A stretch of DNA of 64,000 nucleotides from Chlorella sorokiniana. Taxonomy: Eukaryota > Chlorophyta > Trebouxiophyceae > Chlorellales > Chlorellaceae. The DNA is taken from positions 2,046,001 through 2,110,000 of the forward strand of contig CP084620.1 of assembly GCA_025917655.1 (NCBI GenBank), written 5' to 3'. The notes under the pieces are model-generated. The model saw only the letters and a list, made by a program, of their open reading frames with translations, searched no databases and was not told where the DNA came from. This document shows positions 45,932-56,491 of this stretch, piece after piece. Every line of letters begins with the position of its first letter. Positions within the stretch are counted from its first letter, which is position 1. The translations under genes were made by a program, and so were the position numbers.

Positions 45932-47568
45932 AGATTGAGTTTCCAAATGTTCGTGAAAAGGATGTCGAAGGGCAGCGACATGTAGCAACCGGCTACTGGC
46001 CACCCCTGGTCAGCGCTGGCAACCGCCCGCTGCAGCTCGACGACGGCCAATTTCCTGCCTCCCTCCCGAGCCTGCCTGATGTCTGCAGGTGGGAGGACGG
46101 CGAGCTGGTGCAGAAGCAGCTGACTGAGCCCAACCGCTGGGAGGTGCACAGCGCGGAGGAGGTGGCAGTGGAGCTGGGGAATGTGACGCTGCGCATTCTG
46201 CAGCAGGCAAGCACCGCGACTCAGCTGCTGTGTCTTCCACTGCTGACAGCCAACCAACCTACTGCTGCGCTGGCAACAGTATGCACCGACCTAGAGCAGG
46301 TGAATTCCCTGTCTCTTGTAGCAGGCCCAGCTGAGCCCCAACCTGCGGCCTTCCTGCTGAGCTGCAGCCGCACCAGCTGGCTGGGGCTGGCGTGAACCCT
46401 GAGAAGCTTGGCGTGGCGGCGGCCCTGTGGGACGGTGCCCTGGTGCTGGCAGGCTACCTAGTGGCCCAGCCGCAGTACCGGTACCTGGGTGGGCAGGGGG
46501 TGGGGGGGGGGGCGCTGTGTTGCTGAGTTAGGCAGGCCGCGTGTGCAAGTGGCGCCTGCCGACTCTTAACACCTCGCCTGGCGCTTGGAGGTGCTGGCCC
46601 AGCCGCTCACGCTGCTTTGCGCTGTCTGCTCATGTGCGTGCAGGCATGCGGTGTGTGGAGCTGGGCGCGGGGGTGGGCCTGGTGGGGCTGGCCCTGGCTG
46701 CCATGGGTGCCCGGGTCACCGTCACCGACGTTGCGAAAGTGGTGCCCCTCATGAAGGAGAACCTGGCAGCCAACGGATTCGACCGGGCCAAAGGGTAAGG
46801 GAGTTGAGCCTGGGGCGTGAAGGATCTGCCAGCGCATTGCAAGGACAGAGATGTGTGTAACAGCTGATTGCAGCGCCTCGTTTGGGTCGCCCAGGAAACC
46901 CACACGCCGCCGCCTTTGCACGCAGGCCACGCGAAGGCGCGGGCTGGGCCGAGGTGGCAGAGCTGGAGTGGGGCCAGCCGGGGTGGATGGAGCGGGCGGT
47001 GGCGCCGCTGGCAGAGCCTGGTGTGGACCTGGTGGTGGCGGCCGACTGCTGCTACATCGACCAGGCGCGCGGCTGCTGGGCAGCTGCCATGTTTTCTTAC
47101 AGTACAGCTCATCAGAAGGCCCAGGGACACACGCTGCAGCTGCATCCCCCGGGAGATGCTCACGCTTCCAGCTGAACGGGGTCCCTGTTGCAGGATGGCA
47201 AGAGCCCCAGCACGCCAGCCTTTGTGCAGACGTGCGCGGGGTTGTGCGGCCCAAGCACGCGCTGCCTGGTAGCATTCGAGCGACGCGCGCCAGAGGTGGG
47301 GCGTTCGCTGCGCTGTCGCGGGGTGTTTCATCCTCACGCAGCAGGGCTGCCCTGAAAGTAGTTGCTCCAACAGCCTGACAAGCTTGCCAGCTTGTCTGCC
47401 TGACCCTTGCCTGTCCCTGCCCATCCTCAGGTGCGCACTTGCCTGCTTGAAGAGGCCAAGAAGCGCTTCAAGCACGTGAAGCAGGTGCCGCTGTCAGCGG
47501 TGCCCGCTCCGCTGCGCCTAGAGTATGTGGACATTTGGGAGCTACGCCATCCCAAGCCTGCACCATGA
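45932..47568 (+). CDS. lysine methyltransferase family 16 (METTL21-like) protein
   Basis: The first readable exon to 46206 gives QIEFPNVREKDV, QLTEPNRWEVHSAEEVAVEL and GNVTLRILQQ. Then come an exon from 46325 (LGVAAALWDGALVLAGYLV), one at about 46644-46794 with the SAM motif I MRCVELGAGVGLVGLALAAM plus VTVTDVAKVVPLMKENLAAN, one to 47064 (WAEVAELEW, PGVDLVVAADCCYID), one near 47194-47294 (GKSPSTPAFVQTCAGLCGPS, LVAFERRAPE) and 47431-47568 (VRTCLLEEAKKRFKHVKQVP, YVDIWELRHP). These are the blocks of the METTL21/EFM seven-strand protein lysine methyltransferases, whose targets include chaperones and elongation factors; the target here is unknown. No ATG is in frame at the left end, so the start given is only where the frame opens. 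Two introns seem to begin with GC. A frame change lies near 46360. Confidence 0.75.
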
Positions 47569-48141
47569 TTGCCAGTGCGCTGACTGCCGTCGACACCTTT
47601 TTGAGAGGTCAATGCCTTTCTGCTTGTTTATCTGCTCCTCTGAACTCAACCTCTCTGATCCCTCGCCCTGATTGTTTCCTCCCATCCTTAGCTTGCTGTA
47701 CTTCTTTCCTTACTTCTTTCCTGCTACGCTTCCACCACATGCTGGCTTCACTGCATTTCCTTTGATTCATCTGTCGCGCTGATTGCTTGCTGCTTGAGCT
47801 TTCATGATCACTTCCAGTCACAAGGTGTCGATTTCATACATCAAGGTCTGCAACTTCTCATGTGGCTGGCATACTTCTGCCAAGAAGCGCAGAGTGGTTG
47901 TGGTCTGGAGAGGAGTACAACAAACAGCAGTGTGCAGACAGCAGTACAGGCAGCTGCTGGGATGCACCCGGCAACATTGCGGTGGTGGTGGCACAATCAG
48001 CGTGCGCTCTGCAACGCGCAGCTTAAAGTTTGGAGTGGGTTGGGGGTCGGGTCAGATGGGCACAGAACTTGCAGTGCACAGTAAGGAGGCAGTGACTTCT
48101 GGTTGAGGAGGGCTGGTGCAGCCCTGTACCCGTGCGCGGCC
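47569..48141. other. convergent intergenic region
   Basis: 573 bp between the methyltransferase (+) and F-box (-) stops. The first 200 bases are strongly pyrimidine-rich (47600-47780), fitting a 3' untranslated region. No gene recognised. Confidence 0.5.
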
Positions 48142-48863
48142 TCATTGCAGCTGGATGACAACGGGCCCCTGGGCGAAGCGCAGGGTGTCAAAGCGTGCGG
48201 AGTCGGGCTGCCCGCTGCGCAGGAGGTCGTTGAACACGCTGCGGCGGGGGAGGGTATCATAGGGCAGGTGGAGGGTGCCGCCCATCCGCAAAGGGGGCCT
48301 TGCCCTGGGAACACAGACCCACACGCGCTGAAGGGGAGCGTGTGCAGGCAGGGCTTGCCGCCCTTGGTTCCTGCGCAGCAGCGCCTCACCGGTGGTTGTA
48401 CTTGTACAGGTCGCGCCAGAAGGTGGGCCTGGCGGCGGCAGGGTCCTCCTCCAGCCCCAGCTCCTCGGGCACCGGCACGCCGAAGCGGCGGCGGCACTGC
48501 TCCCGCCACAGCTTGGGGCATGCAGCGAGGCGGCTGCGGGCAGGCGTGGGCAGCGGGGGCTGGTCAGTGGAGGAAGGCGACGGCAAGAAGCACGGCTGGC
48601 GAAGCTTCGTTGCATCTCTTCTAACGTGCATCCCTTCTCCGCTCCTCACGTGGTGTCCCGGCAGACTGCAGACAGCGCCAGCACGTCCTGGGCCTTGTCC
48701 AGGTGCGAGGCAACAGCCTCCAGCAGCTCGTAGGGTAGGTGGCGCCAGTCGGCGGTGGGCGCAGCTGACGGCACGGGCGGGTCAGCCAAAGTGTGGGCAA
48801 AGCGCGGGTGCACAATGACGGCCCGACTGTGAGACCCCTAGAAGCCTCTTTGCTCGCCGCCAT
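48142..48863 (-). CDS. small F-box protein
   Basis: The first exon holds an F-box: WRHLPYELLEAVASHLDKAQ then DVLALSAVCRDTT ending at gtgagg near 48650. The second exon (about 48537-48392) reads RLAACPKLWREQCRRRFGVP and RPTFWRDLYKYNHR, the usual helix after an F-box. The last gives GGTLHLPYDTLPRRSVFNDL, FDTLRFAQGPVVIQLQ and TGA at 48142-48144. F-box proteins link substrates to SKP1-cullin ubiquitin ligases; no recognition repeats are present, so the substrate is unknown. The ATG at 48863 (MAASKEASRG) is out of frame with the F-box by one base at the C run 48835-48838; adding a base gives a continuous reading. Confidence 0.8.
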
Positions 48864-49084
48864 TTCTATGGTTGTAGAAGCGCGCTTGGCATAGCTGGAG
48901 AGCCGGCTGTCGGTGGGCGCAGGGGTGCCGGTCTCCCTGCGCCTGTACTATTCCTACTCACACCCTGGGAAGTCAATAGCCAGCACAGGTAGTCGGGCTC
49001 AGCGTTTCATGTGTGCGATGCCACCGAGGCCCGCGCAGCAGGCTCAGGCTGAAACTTGGAGCAGGATTTGTCCTTCTTTGTATA
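48864..49084. promoter_or_regulatory. 221-bp shared divergent promoter, F-box protein / 2OG oxygenase
   Basis: Two start codons point away from each other with 221 bp between them. A tataat string sits immediately before the oxygenase ATG (49081-49086) but is too close to the start codon to be a convincing TATA box. Confidence 0.5.
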
Positions 49085-50604
49085 ATGTCGCGTCGAGTTG
49101 TTTTGGATGGCGTGATCCCGCTGCGGGACTGCCACCGGCTCGTCACGATAGCAAGGTGCCTGTCTGCAATAGGCTACCGTGCTGGAGTGTGCTCATCGAC
49201 GATATACGAAATCGCGTTAGCCTGTCCCGCACTCTTAGTGCCGCTGGTGCGTGGCAGGGTTCTGCGGTCGACTCGCCGCCGCCGCCACCGCCACTGCCTG
49301 GCCAGTCGCATCTAGCTGTGCTATGTCGTCCATCCAGGTGCGTGCTCGAGAAGCTGTGCGTGCTGCAGTCGAGGAGGCTCTGGACCTGCAGCTGGGCTTG
49401 CTCATCGAGTTCACGGGCCTCGTGTCATGGAGGCCAGGCTCCAGCATCGGATGGCACCACGACGCCAACCGGCCGTACCTGCTCCAGCGCGCATACTCGG
49501 CAGTCTGCTACCTGAACGCTTCAGCGGATGACTTTGACGGCGGCATGTTCTGCTTCAAGCATGGTGCGCCTGAGACCGTGCAACCTGCTCCCGGCCGCCT
49601 GGTGAGCTACTGGAACATGAAGATTCCCTTCCCTCGGCAGTTGTGTAGTCATGTGGTGTCTTACCACCGGTGTTCGGCATGTGATGCGCAGGTAGCATAC
49701 ACCGCACAAGACATCCATAGCATAGAACCTGTTGTTGCTGGAGAGCGCTTTACACTGACGCTGTGGTTCACCGAGGACCCGCAGCACTGCGAGGACACAC
49801 GCCTGCTGGCACAACTGGCAGGTGGGAGGGGCGCATGTTCGCAGCTTCATGTCCATCGGCAGACTGCGCGCATTCTCGACATTGCTGTAGCACTTCGTGG
49901 TGCTGAGCACTCTGTTCCCATGCCACCCAGCTTGCAGGGGATCCGGCACCACCTGCGGGCCCCCCGCCTCAATGTGGCGCCTGCCAGACGGAACCGACCT
50001 GCGCCTCTGCCGGCTGGGCATGGCAGGGTTGGCTCTGGTTTGGCAAGGCCAGGTGCTGCACAGCACGGATCTTCTGCTGGCATCAGCAGAGGCGGGGGAC
50101 GGCTCCTTGCCGGCATGCATCCAGGTTGCAGTCAACCCAGTTGTGCATTCGGCCTGGCGTCAGCTGCAGGGTGGCATGCAGCTGCCAGCGCCAGGTGCAG
50201 CAGAGCATAGCGGAGATGGCAGGGGGCAAAGTCAGGCGGTGGTGCTGCATGGCATGCAGTTTGAATGCCTCCAGGGAGCAGTGCTGGCGCTGCAGTACTT
50301 CTTGCAGCACAGCAGCCGGTGTGGCGGCTCTCGAGAGCGTGTTTGCTGTGCCCATGTTTGTGGGGATTCAGCTGCTTGGCCCCTACAACCCAGCTGCTCC
50401 TGGTTACGCTGCTGCAAGCTCATACATGGTGCTTGCTCTGAGCCGCCTGAGCCGCCTGGAGGAGCAGCCGACCTGCAGCAAGCAACGTCCGCGTGCACTG
50501 CCGCTCTGGCCATCGAGCGACAGTCGGTGAACATGCTGCTGCCACGGTGGTTGCAAGCTGGTGCATTGTTCTGTGAGGAAGAAGTGCATGTGAAGACCAC
50601 CTGA
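49085..50604 (+). CDS. 2-oxoglutarate/Fe(II)-dependent oxygenase (prolyl hydroxylase-like fold)
   Basis: Exons 49085-49246, 49338-49601, 49692-49822, then from about 49939. In-phase joins read MSRRVVLDGVIPLRDCHRLV ... PALLVPL / VRAREAVRAAVEEALDLQLG / LIEFTGLVSWRPGSSIGWHH. The iron facial triad is visible: His and Asp in IGWHHDANRP and the distal His in AYTAQDIHSIEPV, with the 2OG-binding Arg in AGERFTLTLWF. This is the double-stranded beta-helix of Fe(II)/2OG hydroxylases. The C-terminal part (DLRLCRLGMAGLALVWQGQV, QFECLQGAVLALQYFLQ) is less conserved and its final exon boundaries are uncertain; the stop used is 50602-50604. Substrate is unknown; no signal peptide is evident, so it is probably not a secretory cell-wall prolyl hydroxylase. 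Confidence 0.82.
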
Positions 50605-50789
50605 AGGAATTCACTGTTTCCTAGTTTAAGCCTCGGGACCGCGACAGTAATGCAGCTGGGCACAGCGGGCAGCGCTTGGCTTGAATTTGAATGGCAATTT
50701 GCCTGCTCACACACAACTTCCTGGCCTCCCTGCCGCCCTCTGCTGGATTCACCCTTCTGATCAGCTCATCTCGAGAATAACCTGTTCTA

Positions 50790-51543
50790 ATGGAGCACGT
50801 GCGGCTGCCTTCGACCACTCAGCACAAGCGGAAGGCCAGCGCCAGTGAGTTTCTGCAAGATTGTGATCCCAAAACAGCACGCTCACGTGAGGCTGAGGGC
50901 CTGGGGCTGGAGCACGGCCAGCCACAGCAGGACACGGATGATGGAGACAAAGAGGAGCCCCAAGCCCTCATCCTCACCGAAACATCTAGCATGCATCTGA
51001 CTCAGCTGAGGCAGAGCCAGGAGGAGCTGGTCGCCAAAATCGACGAAATCACAGGTGGACGGGGGCGCCTGGCGGCGCTCGGATGGTTTCTCATGGGGAA
51101 GTCAGCTGCAGTCATGGAACAGTCGGTTGCATCCCTTGTCTTGCATCACAAGATAAGAGAGAAGGTATTTTGTGCTTTTGTGCGTCTGGAAAAGGCGCAG
51201 CACCCAGTCTTTTGTTGTGCCTCAACCCCAGCTTCCTGGTTCGCCCTTCACCGCAGAGGTGGGGCTGGCCCTGCTTGAGCGCATGCGGGCGGGGCTCCTG
51301 GAGAAGATGGCGCGTGTGAAGGAGGAGGTGGGGAAGCTGGTGGACGGCGCGCAGGAGTCGCTGTGCGCCGACAGCGCACACACGCTGGAGTGCCACCGCC
51401 GCGCCACCATCGCCGGCGAGCTGATCGGCAAGCTGGGCATGAAGAGCCGGGACGAGCAGAACACGCGGCCCAGCACGCTCTTCTCCAGCGAGGAGGAGGA
51501 GCAGGCAGAGGAGGCCGGCACCGCGGAGGCAGCGGCCGAGTGA
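50790..51543 (+). CDS. small coiled-coil protein, unknown
   Basis: Not recognised. ATG 50790 opens MEHVRLPSTTQHKRKASASE, a polar, probably nuclear-type leader with KRK. Exon 1 continues through EEPQALILTETSSMHLTQLR and QEELVAKIDEIT (to about 51053). A second exon (about 51110-51163) reads MEQSVASLVLHHKIREK, and the last (51261-51543) reads GLALLERMRAGLLEKMARVK, EEVGKLVDGAQESL, RRATIAGELIGKLGMKSRDE and an acidic tail with TGA at 51541. Heptad-like leucine spacing suggests a coiled coil of about 100 residues. The downstream gene ends only 148 bp away on the other strand. Confidence 0.6.
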
Positions 51544-51690
51544 CCGCCGCCAGAAGTGGGCGCAAGGGACAGCCAGGCGCACACAAGTGATCACCCTTAC
51601 AGTCGCGTGAGTCCTCCAATGTGGTCCGCATGCATGTGCTGGGCAGTCAGCAGTTATTAAAGATCGGCTTGCCTCCATCCCCGAGTGCCC

Positions 51691-54600
51691 GCTATAACCA
51701 TCCTGCCCCCGGCCCAGCAGCTGCGCCGCTGCTCTGCTGCTGGGGATCGCTCTCCGGTATCTTGCTGGGCAGCGAGCGGTCCTCTTGGGTGCCTGCAACG
51801 CAAGCGTGCAGCAGCGCGACAGAGTGATGATGCTTGCAGCGAGGGGACTGGCTGTGATTCCTCCAGCCACAGAAAGGCAGAGCCTGGACCGCTGTTAGGG
51901 CCTATTACAAGCAGGGCGCCCACCTGCCAAGTTGCCCTGGCTGGCGTCGTTTTCAGGCTCCTCAGCCCCGGCTGCCTCTTCCGCCTCCTCAGCCTCGTCT
52001 CCCTCCTGCACCACCACATCTGGCTCTTCAAGCTCCACTGCTGGCTCCTGATCCTCTGCTGCCTCACGCTGCTCTTGTTCCACGTGCATCTCATGCCCGA
52101 GCGCGTCCGCTTCAAACTGCGGGTCCGCAGCTGTCCGGCCCTCAGGTGGCAGCTCGCCAGCAGCTGGTGCAGGGGCGTCCTCAGCACCCGCTTGCTCCGC
52201 TGCAGGCGCCCCCTCCTGGGCAGCTGCCAGCTGCTGCACCTGCCCCTTTGCCTCGCCATCCAGCGCCTCCGACTCCCCTTCCTCTCCCGCTTCATCATAC
52301 TGCGCACACTCGCTGCTCTGCGGGCGGTACTGCCGCTGTACTCCGCCCCCGCATGCTCAGCATCTGCATCTGGCTGGGCCTCAGCCCGCTGGGCAGCCAG
52401 CTCCTGTGCCGCTGCAGGCTCCTCATCCTCTGAGACTGATCCATCATCGCCACCGCCCCCGTCGCTGCTGCCGGATCGTGCAGCGGCGGCCTCAATAGCA
52501 GCCTCTGCTGCCTCCTGCACCTGGGCTGGGCCTGCGCCGCCAAGGGCGCCGCCAAAGTCCATAAGTTCAGTGCCAGCAAGAGCCATCTCCGCCCACCGAG
52601 CTGCAGCCGCCGCCCCGGCATCGGCGGCTGCTGCCACAGCGACGGTCGCCTCTGCCGCTGGCTCCTGCTCCTGTGAGCCTGCCGCCGCCAGCTCGGCTTC
52701 TTCGCCCCCAACGGCTGTTCCTGATGCCGGCGCAGGCGCGGGGTAGAGGCGGCGCCGCTGCCCTGCTCGCCGCCCCCTCGCTGGCTGGAGTGGGGGCAGC
52801 GCCTGCGTGTGCCGCTGCCGGGCCACCGTCCTCCTCCGCTTCCTCCATCTCATCATCCGCATGCTGCCGCTGCTGCTCTGGCTCTGCTGCCGGTCCCTCC
52901 TCCACCTGCACCCCCATCACATCCTCACCAGCCAACCGCAGCTGCCCGCCCTGCACGCCGGCATGCGCCAGGGGCGTGGTGGCGACGACCGCCGCCGTGG
53001 GCGCGGTCAGCGGCATGCCCGCTGGACTCAACATGCCCAGAGCATCCTGCGTGTTTGCCAGCGTGGCGGGAGCGGGGAGGGCTGCAGCACGCGCGACGCA
53101 TTGGACGCCGCCAGCTTGGCACAGATGTCGGTGCACTGCTGGCGCTGCGCCTCCATGATCGCGTCCGCCTCGCGCTTGGCCTGCAGCCCAACCAGTGTGA
53201 TCGTGGTGGGTGCATGGTGAAGGGTGGGGGACCGTTTGTACTGGGCATTGGACAGCAGCCAGCTCTGCGCTGCGCCGGCCCGCGCCAACGCCGGGCAAGG
53301 GCACTGAGGGTGCTGGCCAGCCCGATTGGCACGAGCAGCGCTGACCCCCACACCAAACCCCCGCCCACCCACCTCTTGCAGCCGTGCAAAGGCCTCGCTG
53401 ATGCGCTGGTTGGCCGCCTGGCTGCGGTCGCTGCCACGCTGCAGCTCAGCCAGGCAGCCAGCGACCAGCAGGCGGTCGTTCTGGGGAAAGGGGGCGGCGG
53501 GGTGTGGCGGTTGAGGCGTCGCTGTTGTTGAGCCAAGCGCAGAGGCATGGCTGCAAGGCACCCACAAGCATGGCGGTCTCGGAGATGAGCGATCCAGGCC
53601 AGGATTCGACGGCAGTCGGGGCTGGGCATGCTCCCAAGTCAGGCCAGGCACGCGAGCGCGGCGCCGCCCGTGCGCACCTGCAGCAGTCGCTCCCGCGACT
53701 CCAGCGTGCCGATCTTGCGCAGCGCCTCCTCCAGCCGCACCCGCTCCTCTTCTGCCGCCCTCTGAGCAGCCTCGCGCGCGCGCCGCTCCTGGCCCACCCT
53801 CGCCTCCAGCTGGGCAGCCTGGGGGGTTGAGTGGGGTTGGGCAGGGTGGGTGCGGATCATGGCACTACGCCCCACTGTCTGCCCAGCCCCCAACCGAGTG
53901 CCGCCAGCAGCCCACACCAGCCCCCAACCTCTTGAACCCCCACACACACACCTGGTCTCGAGCCTGCTGCGCTTCAGCCAAGGCCGCCCCCAGGCTGGCC
54001 GCCACCCCGCCTTCTCCTGGCGCTCAGCCGCCAGCGCCGCACGCAAAGCGTCGGCCTCTGCCCTCGCCGCAGAGGCGTCCGCCATCCCGCGCTCCGCCTC
54101 CTGCCCCGCCGCCACCAGCTGCTCTTCCAGCGCGGCGAGCCGCCCCTCAGCAGCGGCACGCGCGGTCTCGGCTGCGGCGCAGGCCTCGTGCGCCGCGGCA
54201 GCCTCCTCGCCGGCCCTGCCTGCGGCCGCCCGCTCCGCCTCAATGTCCATCTGCAGCTGCATGCCGCGGCTGCGCAGCGCCGTCAGCTCAGCCTCCACCT
54301 CCCTCGCCCTCTCCTTGGCGGCGCGGACCTGCAAAACACGACATTGCGGACGATGGTATGGGCAATCGCGGGGCATGCACGCTGGCCAACAGCAGCCAGC
54401 AGCGGCGCAACGTGCCGGTGCGCCCGTCCTGCAGCAGCACCAGCATCAGGTGCGCGGCCGTGCTGCAAGGCTGCCATGCAGGCAGCGGCAGCGCCCTGCC
54501 TGGTCCTGGGCCTCGGCCCGGGCCGCCGCCGCATCGCCGCGTGCGGCCTCTGCCTCCGCGCGCAGCCGCCGCTCCGTCTGCTCGTGCCTGGCCCGCTCAG

Positions 54601-55874
54601 CGTCCAGCTGGCGCACCAGCTCCTGCGGCGAGAGGGTGGGTGGGTGGTCGGGGGTCTCATAGCGTGGGTGGCAGATGTGTGAGAAGCAAGGGAGGGCAGG
54701 CAGAGCAAGGGCGCAGGCTTTCAAGGCCCCCACACACATGCCAGGCCAGGCCTTGACGGGTGGGCTAAACATCTGGAGCGCCGGGGCCAGGGGCGCAGCC
54801 AGCGCACCTTGTTGTGCTCGCCCAGCCGAAACATGGCATCCAGCGAGACGTCGGCACCGGCGGCAGGCCGGTTGTCGGCAGCAGCAGCGCCCGCGGCGCT
54901 CGCCGTTGGCGGCGGGCGTGACGCCGCCCCCAGCAGGCGGCCCAGCTGTGCCGGGCGTTGCCCCCGAGCGCGCTTGCTGGCTGTGGCCCCAACGGTGCCC
55001 TCGCCGCCCCCTTCGCTGAGCTTGCGCTTGGGCGTGTGCGCGGGCGGGGCAGCCGCTAAGGCGCCATGAGTTGGCTGTGCGGCGCTGGTGGCTGCCTCCG
55101 GGGAGCTGTCGAAGCGGCGCAGCACATACCTGCGCCAGGTGTGAGCCGATGATAAAGCAACGTGCACTCTTTATGTTCGTGAAGGGGGTCATCGACCTGC
55201 AGATCCCACGCATGCACGCTCCACGCGTTTGCTACTCAGCAGCAGGCCCTCTCCCCAACACACGGAGCGCTCACTCCAGGTGGTTGTCGGGCGCCTTGGG
55301 GTCGGCCACAGACAGGCGCAGGCGGTCGCCCACGCGGGCCACGGCCTGCCCGCCCTTCCCCACCCGCGCATCGTTCACAAAGGTGCCGTTGGTGGACAGG
55401 TCCCGCACCAGCCACGAGTCCTGCAACGCGGGAGGCCGGGGAACGCCGCGTGTGGGTGTTGGAATGGGTGCAGGGGCGCCCGTGGCCAGTCGGGGGAGGG
55501 CACAGAGGTGTGGGGGCGCAGGGTGAGGGACCGTAGAAGGAGGAGTTCAGCGCTTCATATGCGTGAAACAATAGTGTAAGTTTAATGCCGCAAACTTCAA
55601 AACGGGTTTGCATGCAATGGAATGTGGTGGGGTAGAGGCTGTCCATGCAGCAGCAGGGGCAGCAGTTAGCGTCACGCACCTGCTCGGGCGAGTAGGTGAC
55701 GACGCAGTGCCTGCTGCTGATCTGCACCCAGTCCGCGGGCAGCCTGACGTCGTTGTCGGGGGCGCGGCCAATGCGCGTGGGCTGCTTGCTGCTGAGCGGC
55801 AGGTTGGGGCTGCCGCCTGCGCCCTGGAAGTGCAGGGCGCGGCCGCCGACAGCCACCAGCTGAAAGGTGGGCAT
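51691..55874 (-). CDS. FHA-domain protein with long coiled coil and acidic tail
   Basis: The ATG at 55874 gives MPTFQLVAVGGRALHFQGAG. Exons 1-2 (55874-55680, 55420-55275) form an FHA domain: RIGRAPDNDVRLPADW, the SSRHC phosphothreonine-binding block and WLVRDLSTNGTFVNDARVG. Exon 3 (55129 to about 54812) has a basic KRKLSEGGG and SKRARGQR segment, a probable nuclear signal, and RLGEHNK. Several exons of coiled coil follow (ELVRQLDAERARHEQTERRL, ERAREVEAELTALRSRGMQL, AREAAQRAAEEERVRLEEAL, NQRISEAFARLQE, READAIMEAQRQQCTDICAK). The C-terminal third is Ala/Glu-rich and acidic (VELEEPDVVVQEGDEAEEAE). FHA domains bind phospho-Thr, often in checkpoint or RNA-processing complexes. Frame changes near 52600-52860 are unresolved, and the stop position is approximate. 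Confidence 0.75.
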
Positions 55875-56491
55875 TGCGGCTGCTGCCGCGTGGCTGCTGC
55901 ACAGTATGGCCTGCAGTGAGGGCACGACAGGTGATTGAAACAGCTGGCTGGCATGACCACCGCTGCCAGAAGCTGAAGCGCTGCCGAGGGCGACCCGCAG
56001 GGCAGAGCGGAGGACGTTGTGTTGGGCAAACCCGTCGCAGGGCGCCGTGCGGCACCCAGGGTTGCTGAGCAGCTCGGCTACCGCTGCACCACGGCGCGAT
56101 CACAACACGCCTGGGTGCCTGCTCACACCTGGGTTGCCAAGCTCTTCACGAGGTATGGGACGGAACAACGCGAGGAATGACGGTTTCACTACAGCCAAAC
56201 ACGGAAGCACGCCAACCAGTATACAGGCATGCTGGGTGTTGCCCAAACGGCTCTCGCATGCTGTGTCGTGCTACCCTCCTGCTCGGCATGCGGAGGGTGA
56301 GCTTCGGCCTCTGGCGGTGAATTGCGTCGGATTGGGCACTGTCGCAATAGCTGTAGGCTAGATACAGGCGGCGGGAACATGGGCATCTTTTCTCAGAAAG
56401 CTGCAGGTTCGTTGCGCTTGCATTTCGCCCTTGACGCACGCCTTTTTGTTAAGTGAATTGTCCAGAGTAGTTCAAGGCGTGTACACGCGTA
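55875..56491. other. intergenic region between divergent FHA and TMX2-like genes
   Basis: 617 bp holding both 5' ends. A possible splice acceptor at the 3' end of the FHA upstream region (ctcactgcag on the minus strand near 55917) means an untranslated or short first exon could lie here. No other feature is seen. Confidence 0.4.

Noticed and set aside
49081-49086. tataat as a TATA box for the oxygenase gene
   Set aside because: It overlaps the proposed start codon, leaving no room for a 5' untranslated region; probably chance.
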